Below, in pieces: positions 7,607-12,712 of a DNA stretch of 12,712 bases. The stretch spans positions 1 through 12,712 of the forward strand of contig NZ_JAHAHH010000037.1 in NCBI RefSeq assembly GCF_018373335.1, in the 5' to 3' direction. The position numbers and the translations under genes are program-made. The DNA comes from Negativicoccus succinicivorans. GTDB lineage: Bacteria > Bacillota > Negativicutes > Veillonellales > Negativicoccaceae. Within the stretch, counting starts at the first letter, position 1, and every line of letters begins with the position of its first letter. The notes below the pieces were generated by a model that ran no database searches, was not told the origin of the DNA, and saw nothing but the letters and a program-made list of their open reading frames with translations.

Positions 7607-7628
7607 GCCAACAAAATTTATCCATTTT

Positions 7629-7637
7629 ATTTTAGCA
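7629..7637 (-). promoter_or_regulatory. extended -10 promoter element of sppA
   Basis: On the - strand this reads TGCTAAAAT, a TG-N-TAAAAT extended -10 element. No convincing -35 hexamer is present at 16-18 bases, which extended -10 promoters can tolerate. Transcription would begin near 7622, leaving a leader of about 27 bases before the ATG at 7595. Confidence 0.5.
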
Positions 7638-7726
7638 TAAACTGCGTAAACGCATGGAAAAAGACGTCAGCTGTTGGTAAAAGCATTGCCGGCGTGCGTT
7701 TTCCGCGGCCGCTACTATAGGAAATA

Positions 7727-7735
7727 TGTTAAAAT
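7727..7735 (+). promoter_or_regulatory. extended -10 promoter element of the mreB-like operon
   Basis: TGTTAAAAT is a TG-N-TAAAAT extended -10 element without a clear -35 hexamer at the usual distance. It would start transcription near 7742, about 40 bases before the mreB-like ATG. It mirrors the element on the other strand in the same divergent intergenic region. Confidence 0.45.
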
Positions 7736-7782
7736 AACAAGATAGGCGATTAGGCAAATAATAATCGTTACGGAGTGAAGAA

Positions 7783-8811
7783 ATGAAACGAATTTCAATG
7801 CGCAGCCTGTTGGTCGGGATCGACCCGGGCTCATTATATACACGCGTAGTGGTGGCGGACGCTCAGCAGGAAATATCCGAGCCGTCGCTGGCGGCGGTCA
7901 CCACGCAGGGGGAAGTCGTCGCTGTCGGTACCGAAGCGGCGATTCGCTTGCGGGCGGAGCCGCGCGGTCTCGTTGCGGTGCGACCTTTCGTCGGAGGCGT
8001 CGTGGCGCAACAGGCCGCCGCGCAATTACTGTTACAATCGATCTTGGATAAAGTCCAACGCGGCGCCGTAACGCGGCCGACCGTGTGTCTTGCCGTGCCT
8101 TCGTTGCCGTCGCAGGTGGCGGCCCGGGCCTGGCTGCAGACGACGCGCCAAGCGGGAGTATTGGAAACGTTGCTGACGGATCGCGGCGCGGCGGCGGCGC
8201 TGGGGTCCGGTTGGGACCCGTTGCGCGCGGAAGCGGCACTGGCGGCGGATTGCGGCGAAGGATTTACGTTGACCGCGCTTTCGGGCGGCGGTTATCTCGC
8301 CAATGATTATCTGCCGGCCGGAGGCCGCGCTTTGAGCGCGGCGTTGCGGGCGTACTTGCGGGAAACCTACGGAGTGATGGTCGAGACGGCTACGATTCAA
8401 ACTCTCGTGCGTGAAGTGGCGGTCTGTGTACAGAGCGTCGGCGAAACCCGTCAGGAATGTACGGGACGCTTGCTGGCCGACGGCACATTGACGGAGTTCA
8501 CCGTGACATCGACGGAGTTATTGCCGCTCGTACGTGAAGTGACGAATGTCTGGTTGCAACGTTTTCGCCGTTTAGTGCGCGGACTTTCCGCGCAGGCGCA
8601 GGCGGATCTTTTGGAAAACGGCGTACGCCTGACCGGCGGCGCGGCATTGGTCAAAGGATTTGATTTGGCGCTTTCGGAAACGCTCGGCATTCCCGTACAG
8701 GTCGCGAAAGAGCCGTTCGGCACAGTGGCGCGAGGTGGCGTGCTGGCGTTGAAGCGCCGCGCGGAGTGGCCGTATTTATTGGTCGGTGGCAACGTGGGGA
8801 GGAATGAATAG
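7783..8811 (+). CDS. mreB: divergent MreB/Mbl-type actin homologue with altered nucleotide-binding motifs
   Basis: This 342-residue protein has normal MreB length and recognisable MreB order. GIDPGS (12-17) stands where MreB has GIDLGT, and ISEPSLAAV (31-39), VAVGTEA (46-52) and VAVRPFVGGVVA (64-75) follow. Next come CLAVPS (102-107), AAALGSG (137-143), LTGGAALVKG (283-292) and IPVQVAKEPFGTVARG (303-318). MreB forms membrane-bound filaments that guide wall synthesis with MreC, MreD, RodA and PBP2, which fits its position first in the operon. The odd feature is the active site. MreB's DIGGGTT phosphate loop reads DCGEGFT (156-162). The EEPMAAAIG stretch carrying the catalytic Glu reads DRGAAAALG. 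The GERTAEEIK adenine region reads VETATIQTL, and LTGGGALL reads LTGGAALV. The gene has no stops or frameshifts, so it is probably selected in this form. Start: ATG at 7783 with GGAG 7 bases upstream; an ATG at 7798 is less well placed. Confidence 0.85.
   Translation: MKRISMRSLLVGIDPGSLYTRVVVADAQQEISEPSLAAVTTQGEVVAVGTEAAIRLRAEPRGLVAVRPFVGGVVAQQAAAQLLLQSILDKVQRGAVTRPTVCLAVPSLPSQVAARAWLQTTRQAGVLETLLTDRGAAAALGSGWDPLRAEAALAADCGEGFTLTALSGGGYLANDYLPAGGRALSAALRAYLRETYGVMVETATIQTLVREVAVCVQSVGETRQECTGRLLADGTLTEFTVTSTELLPLVREVTNVWLQRFRRLVRGLSAQAQADLLENGVRLTGGAALVKGFDLALSETLGIPVQVAKEPFGTVARGGVLALKRRAEWPYLLVGGNVGRNE
8796..8802 (+). promoter_or_regulatory. ribosome binding site deciding the mreC GTG start
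   Basis: GGGGAGG within the last codons of the mreB-like gene stands 8 bases before the GTG at 8811. It supports that non-ATG start. Confidence 0.75.
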
Positions 8812-9704
8812 TGCGGGGAATCGAACGACGCACGCTGGTTTGGGCGATTGCCATCCTGCTTTTGATAGGTTTGGTCGGTTGGGCCTGGCGGCATCGTGAG
8901 GCGGTGCCTTTTGTCACGCAACCCCTGGTCGCGACCGCGACGCCGTTTGAATACGGAACGGCGCGTGTGACGCAGGAGGTGCTTGGCGGCGCGAGTATCT
9001 TGCGCGGCGCGGTAACCGGCTATTCGGAATTGCATCAGCTGCGGGCGGAAAATGACGCGCTTCGCGGCGCATTGACGGCGCAACGCGAAATTGTCGCGGA
9101 AAATGAACGCCTGCGCGGTCTCTTGCAATTTGAAACGACCTATCCGCAATATCAGGTGCTGGCCGCGCGCGTGATTACTCGCGATGACGGCGGCTGGACG
9201 CAGAGCGCGGTGATTGACCGCGGCAAAGCGGAAGGTCTGACGAAATATATGGCGGTGATGTTGCCGCAGGGCGTGGTCGGCTTTGTCAGCGACGTGTATC
9301 CGCACTCGGCGCGGATCCAATTTATTTTGGATCCCCGCACCGCGGTGGGCGGCATCGTGCAACGTCCGCAGTCGCGCGTGGCGGCGCTCGTTTCCGGCAA
9401 CGGTAACGATGTGGCGCATCCGGAGATGATCGATATCGTCAAAGAAGGCGATATCGTGGTGGGCGATGCGATTGTGACGTCGGGTTACGGCGGCTTGTAT
9501 CCCAAGGGACTTTTGATCGGTACGGTGAAAGAAATCGTGCCGGATCCTTCGGGTGTCGTAAAGCGCGCCGTATTGACCCCGGCCGTTGATTTTACCAAAT
9601 TGGAAGAAGTGCTGGTGATTTTGAACGCGTCCACGGCGGCCGTGCCGGTTGAGCAGATGCCGAATCTCGTTCCCGACGCGCCGCAGGAAGGAGCGAAGGG
9701 ATGA
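8811..9704 (+). CDS. mreC: rod shape-determining protein MreC
   Basis: A 297-residue bitopic membrane protein that links cytoplasmic MreB to the wall-building enzymes outside the membrane and activates PBP2. One membrane segment (about 8-25) is followed by a coiled coil (about 71-106; heptad-like ELHQLRAENDALRGAL and IVAENERLRGLL). The beta-rich MreC core follows, with VIDRGKAEGL, GVVGFVSDVYPHSARI and TSGYGGLYPKGLLIGTV (223-239), the last being a family hallmark. A Pro-rich tail ends the protein. Length is typical. The GTG start overlaps the stop codon of the mreB-like gene by one base, and the stop overlaps the mreD start as ATGA, so translation is coupled on both sides. Unlike the MreB homologue, MreC keeps its family motifs. 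Confidence 0.95.
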   Translation: MRGIERRTLVWAIAILLLIGLVGWAWRHREAVPFVTQPLVATATPFEYGTARVTQEVLGGASILRGAVTGYSELHQLRAENDALRGALTAQREIVAENERLRGLLQFETTYPQYQVLAARVITRDDGGWTQSAVIDRGKAEGLTKYMAVMLPQGVVGFVSDVYPHSARIQFILDPRTAVGGIVQRPQSRVAALVSGNGNDVAHPEMIDIVKEGDIVVGDAIVTSGYGGLYPKGLLIGTVKEIVPDPSGVVKRAVLTPAVDFTKLEEVLVILNASTAAVPVEQMPNLVPDAPQEGAKG

Positions 9705-10177
9705 CAACAACCCGCCGATGGGTAAGCGCGCTGCTCATTTTTTTCCTGCAGACGGCCGTACTGCCGTTTTGGTGGCAGGCGGAGGTGCGCCCGGATCTCT
9801 GGCTGGTGGCGGTGGTCCTCATTACGCTCTTCTACGGACCGCGGTACGGTTTTTTTGCCGCGGCCTCGGCGGGGCTGATCGCCGATGTGCTGGCCGCCAA
9901 CTTTTTCGGACCGCATCTGGCGGGATATTTGCTGCTCGTTTTGCCGTTGTGGCTCGCCTGGTCGCGCTTTCAGATTCGTTGGGAGATGTCCTTCCTCGCG
10001 GTGCTTGTGGCAAGTCTTTTCGCGGCGCTTGTATACTATTGCATTTGGTGGCTGGGCGGCATACCGATTAATATGACGCGAAGCTTCCTCAGCGTCGCGT
10101 TGCCGCAGGCGCTTTTGAACGCGCTGTTGGCTCTGGCGATGCACCCGCTTTTGCGCCCGCGCCGCCAAGGAGATTGA
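9701..10177 (+). CDS. mreD: rod shape-determining protein MreD
   Basis: A 158-residue multi-pass membrane protein of the elongation complex, working with MreC, RodA and PBP2. About five hydrophobic segments are visible (roughly 8-24, 32-45, 49-66, 73-88, 98-119) plus a C-terminal one (126-150). The characteristic central stretch GPRYGFFAAASAGLIADVLA, then GPHLAGYLLLV, matches the MreD pattern G-x3-GF-x-GLxxD followed by G-x2-L-x-Y. The ATG is within the ATGA overlap with mreC. AGGAAGGAG (9685-9693) gives a ribosome binding site 7 bases upstream. The stop is separated from the PBP2 start by one base. Confidence 0.93.
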   Translation: MTTTRRWVSALLIFFLQTAVLPFWWQAEVRPDLWLVAVVLITLFYGPRYGFFAAASAGLIADVLAANFFGPHLAGYLLLVLPLWLAWSRFQIRWEMSFLAVLVASLFAALVYYCIWWLGGIPINMTRSFLSVALPQALLNALLALAMHPLLRPRRQGD

Positions 10178-10178
10178 G

Positions 10179-11978
10179 ATGCTGGAAAGTTTATATAAAA
10201 AAGTTACCGATCGTCGGTACAATTCGTTCATTTACGTCATCGCGGGCCTTTTCACGCTGCTCGTGCTGCGCCTGTTCGTATTGCAGCTGATCGACGGGGA
10301 GCATTACCGGGAACTCGCGGACGGCAACCGCATTCGGCAAATGACCATTCAGGCGACGCGCGGCGTGTTGCTCGATCGCAACGGTGAAATTATCGTCGGT
10401 TCGCGGCCGGTCTACATCGTTTCGTATACGCCGCAGCAAAAACCGATGGATGCGGCGCTAGAAGCGCGCTTGGCGAATGTGTTGGAAATGACGCCGGCGG
10501 ACATTCAAAAGAAAATTAAAGATCACGGCGCGTCGTTCGGACCGGTTCCGATTAAAGTGGACATCGGCCCCGATGTGGTGGCGAAAATTGAAGAGTATCG
10601 CGCCGAGTATCCCGGCGTGACGATCGAGGTGCAGCCGTTGCGGTACTATCCGTACGGATCATTAGCGGCGAACGTCATCGGTTATGTCGGTGAAGCCGGT
10701 CCGGATGATCGCAAACCCGACGGCAGCGAATACGCGCCCGGAACGATTGTCGGTCGCTCCGGTTTGGAGTTATATTATAACGATTTGTTACAGGGAAAAA
10801 CCGGCGGTCGGCAGGTAGAAGTCGACGCCACGGGGCGGCCGGTCAAAAACATTGAGGAAGCGCCGATTACGCCCGGTCATAATTTGCGGCTGACCTTGGA
10901 TTTACCGTTGCAGCGAGCGACGGAAACGGCGATTTCGGAACATCTGTCCGAACTGGCGGAGTCGCATATTTGGCCGACGGGAGTAGCGGCCGTCGCGCTC
11001 GATCCGAATACGGGCGCGGTGTTGGCGATGGCCAACTGGCCGTCGTTTAATCCGAATTCGTTTGCGGTCGGTATTACCGCCAAAGAATGGCGGGATCTCA
11101 ATGAAAACAGTTTGCGTCCGTTTGATGATCGCGTGATCTCGGGCACCTATCCGCCGGGTTCCATTTTTAAGGTAATCACCGGCACCGCGGCGCTCAACGC
11201 GAAAGTCGTCACGCCGGAAGAACGGATTTACGATAACGGTCGGCACTGGCTGATCGATAAACGCAATGCGGCAGGCGAAGCGTTCGGCTGGATTAATTTC
11301 CAGGAGGCCATGGCCAAATCGGATAATGTTTACTTTTACGAATTGGGCAACCGCCTGGGCATCGATCGAATTGCCGAGATGGCGCGCGCGTTCGGTTTGG
11401 GCGAAGCGACCGGCATTGATTTATACGGAGAAGCATCCGGGCTCGTAGCGACCGAACAGTATAAAAAAGAAGTGTTTCATGACGACTGGTATTTGGGCGA
11501 AACATTTGACGCCGCGATCGGGCAAAGCTTTCACTTGGCGACGCCGCTGCAAATGGCCTCCGTCGTCAGTCAGATTGCCAACGGCGGGACGCGGTACAAA
11601 CCGTACCTCGTGAGTCGCATCAATCATTTGGACGGCTCGCCGTACCAAATCCATCAGCCGCAAGTGGCGGGACGGCTTGTCGTTCCGAAATCGGTACTCG
11701 ATACCGTGAAGCGCTCCATGTGGGCGGTCACGCAGGAAGGCGGCACCGCGGGCGCTTTATTTCACGGTTATCCGATTGAAGTCGGCGGCAAAACCGCGAC
11801 GGCGGAAACGGGCGACGGTCCGGATCACGCGTGGTTCGCGGCGTTTGCGCCGTATGACAATCCGCAAATCGTGATCGTGGTATTGGTGGAACACGCCGGC
11901 TACGGGATTGAGTCGGCGGCGCCGATTGTCAAACAAATGTTGGATGCGTATTTTCACATTCCGACAGCGAAACAATAG
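10179..11978 (+). CDS. mrdA: penicillin-binding protein 2 (elongation transpeptidase)
   Basis: A 599-residue class B penicillin-binding protein that cross-links lateral wall peptidoglycan together with RodA. An N-terminal cytoplasmic tail and one membrane segment (about 17-38) are followed by the pedestal domain with RGVLLDRNGEII (61-72) and LRYYPYGSLAANVIGYV (154-170). The transpeptidase domain contains the nucleophile Ser328 and Lys331 in PPGSIFKV, the SDN motif at 381-383 and the third motif as KTA (538-540) instead of the usual KTG. Length and layout are normal for PBP2. The ATG has AAGGAG 6 bases upstream, overlapping the end of mreD. minD follows after 14 bases. The Gly-to-Ala change in motif three is the only notable deviation. 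It lies on the strand lining the active site and could alter beta-lactam response or substrate fit, which is inference. Confidence 0.96.
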   Translation: MLESLYKKVTDRRYNSFIYVIAGLFTLLVLRLFVLQLIDGEHYRELADGNRIRQMTIQATRGVLLDRNGEIIVGSRPVYIVSYTPQQKPMDAALEARLANVLEMTPADIQKKIKDHGASFGPVPIKVDIGPDVVAKIEEYRAEYPGVTIEVQPLRYYPYGSLAANVIGYVGEAGPDDRKPDGSEYAPGTIVGRSGLELYYNDLLQGKTGGRQVEVDATGRPVKNIEEAPITPGHNLRLTLDLPLQRATETAISEHLSELAESHIWPTGVAAVALDPNTGAVLAMANWPSFNPNSFAVGITAKEWRDLNENSLRPFDDRVISGTYPPGSIFKVITGTAALNAKVVTPEERIYDNGRHWLIDKRNAAGEAFGWINFQEAMAKSDNVYFYELGNRLGIDRIAEMARAFGLGEATGIDLYGEASGLVATEQYKKEVFHDDWYLGETFDAAIGQSFHLATPLQMASVVSQIANGGTRYKPYLVSRINHLDGSPYQIHQPQVAGRLVVPKSVLDTVKRSMWAVTQEGGTAGALFHGYPIEVGGKTATAETGDGPDHAWFAAFAPYDNPQIVIVVLVEHAGYGIESAAPIVKQMLDAYFHIPTAKQ

Positions 11979-11992
11979 AAAGGAAACGATAA

Positions 11993-12712
11993 ATGGGACA
12001 AATCATCACACTGGCATCCGGCAAAGGCGGCGTCGGTAAAACCGTAGTCACCGCGACCTTCGGCGCGGCGCTGGCGGAACGCGGCCAACGCGTGTTGCTG
12101 CTGGACGGCGACATGGGTTTGCGCGACCTCGACCTGGTGCTGGGCGTCGAGGACCGCGTGCTGTTTGATATATTTGACGTCGCAACGGGACGTTGCTTTG
12201 AAGAAGATGCGATTTTACATATCGCGCCGAATCTCGATTTCATGCCGGCCAGCCAGCAATATCGCTGGGAAGAACTCGAAGGCGACGCAGTACTGACCGT
12301 GTTGGAAGATTTGCGTGATCGCTATGACTACCTTTTGATCGACAGTCCGGCGGGTATCGGTAAAGGACTTATGTACACGCTTGCGATGGCGGATCGGATT
12401 TTTCTCGTCGTGGAACCGACCTGGGTGTCCTTGCGGGACGCCGACCGCGTCATGCACTATATGCATGAAGATCGGATGTTTCATTACGCGTTGATTTTCA
12501 ATAATTTTCATAATGCGCAGACGCCGGGGTATTTGACGGCGGAAGAAATGGCGGATCAGATGCAGCCGGAACATCTCGGCGGCATTTTGCCGCATGCGCC
12601 GGAAGTCGTGGCTCAGTCCCAGGCGGGTAACGTCACGAACGTGGCGCTGCTGGGCGCGTTCGGCAAAGCGATGACGCAAATGGTCGACGACTTTTTAGCG
12701 GGACGGGAACGC
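11993..12712 (+). CDS. minD: MinD-like septum-site ATPase, 3' end outside the window
   Basis: 240 residues are visible with no stop; MinD proteins are about 265-270 residues, so only the C-terminus, normally carrying the membrane-binding helix, is missing. The deviant Walker A SGKGGVGKT has signature Lys11 and Lys16. DGDMGLRDLDLVLG (38-51), MPASQ (84-88) and LIDSPAGI (115-122) follow the MinD pattern and even the E. coli numbering at the start. MinD normally positions the division septum by recruiting the inhibitor MinC. Here no minC precedes it: mrdA ends 14 bases upstream. Several residues differ from E. coli MinD by hand alignment: Asn45 is Asp, Glu126 is Gly and Glu146 is Thr, and the R-x-NP loop after LLLT is replaced by FNNFHN. 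It may be a true MinD or a specialised MinD/ParA-family relative. The ribosome binding site AAAGGA is 8 bases upstream of the ATG. Confidence 0.85.
   Translation, partial: MGQIITLASGKGGVGKTVVTATFGAALAERGQRVLLLDGDMGLRDLDLVLGVEDRVLFDIFDVATGRCFEEDAILHIAPNLDFMPASQQYRWEELEGDAVLTVLEDLRDRYDYLLIDSPAGIGKGLMYTLAMADRIFLVVEPTWVSLRDADRVMHYMHEDRMFHYALIFNNFHNAQTPGYLTAEEMADQMQPEHLGGILPHAPEVVAQSQAGNVTNVALLGAFGKAMTQMVDDFLAGRER

Noticed and set aside
7686..7718. TTGCCG (7686-7691) and TACTAT (7713-7718) as a classical promoter for the mreB-like operon.
   Set aside because: The spacing is 21 bases, too long for a standard sigma-70 promoter; the extended -10 at 7727-7735 is more plausible.
7783..8811. The MreB homologue as a pseudogene, or as FtsA or PilM.
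   Set aside because: The frame is intact at normal length, and operon position and landmarks (VAVRPFVGGVVA, LTGGAALVKG, PVQVAKEP) match MreB rather than FtsA or PilM.
8451..9710. A 419-codon open frame on the - strand, opposite the end of the mreB-like gene and mreC.
   Set aside because: Its product is Arg/His-rich without domains, it lies antisense to clearly recognised MreC, and it has no ribosome binding site context. Long antisense frames are common in GC-biased genes.

Overview
The window looks like an ordinary chromosomal segment of a Firmicute with fairly GC-rich genes. A member of the Negativicutes (Veillonella/Megasphaera-like, often coccoid) is my best guess, but it is an inference. 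The reasons are the single-chain PurL with a C-terminal glutaminase domain, strong AGGAGG-type ribosome binding sites, classical hairpin-plus-T terminators, tRNA genes with encoded CCA, and an mreB-mreC-mreD-mrdA-minD cluster. I see no phage, insertion sequence, CRISPR array or defence genes.

Left part (1-3896): the 3' two thirds of purL (purine synthesis) is followed 11 bases later by three small genes of unknown function. Each encodes a protein with an N-terminal signal or membrane segment. The block ends at an intrinsic terminator. Middle (3885-4432): tRNA-Asn, tRNA-Glu and tRNA-Val lie in one unit. After a terminator and a consensus promoter comes a separate tRNA-Ser. Next (4431-6016) is a single-gene unit for a long-chain fatty acyl-CoA ligase. 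It ends at a perfect inverted repeat that can stop transcription from both sides.

Right part: on the - strand, sppA (membrane-bound signal peptide peptidase) and a YIP1-like multi-membrane protein overlap and read toward the terminator. Diverging from sppA on the + strand is a cell-shape and division operon: an MreB homologue, mreC, mreD, mrdA (PBP2) and minD, which runs off the right edge. The genes are spaced from -4 to +14 bases, so they are probably one transcript.

The most interesting point is in this operon. The MreB homologue is full length and intact, but nearly every nucleotide-contact motif has changed. It is followed by a complete MreC/MreD/PBP2 set. The MinD is also divergent at several positions conserved in E. 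coli MinD, and no minC precedes it. Together this suggests an elongation/division machinery in which the actin-like protein acts as a non-hydrolysing scaffold. That is an inference from hand alignment.
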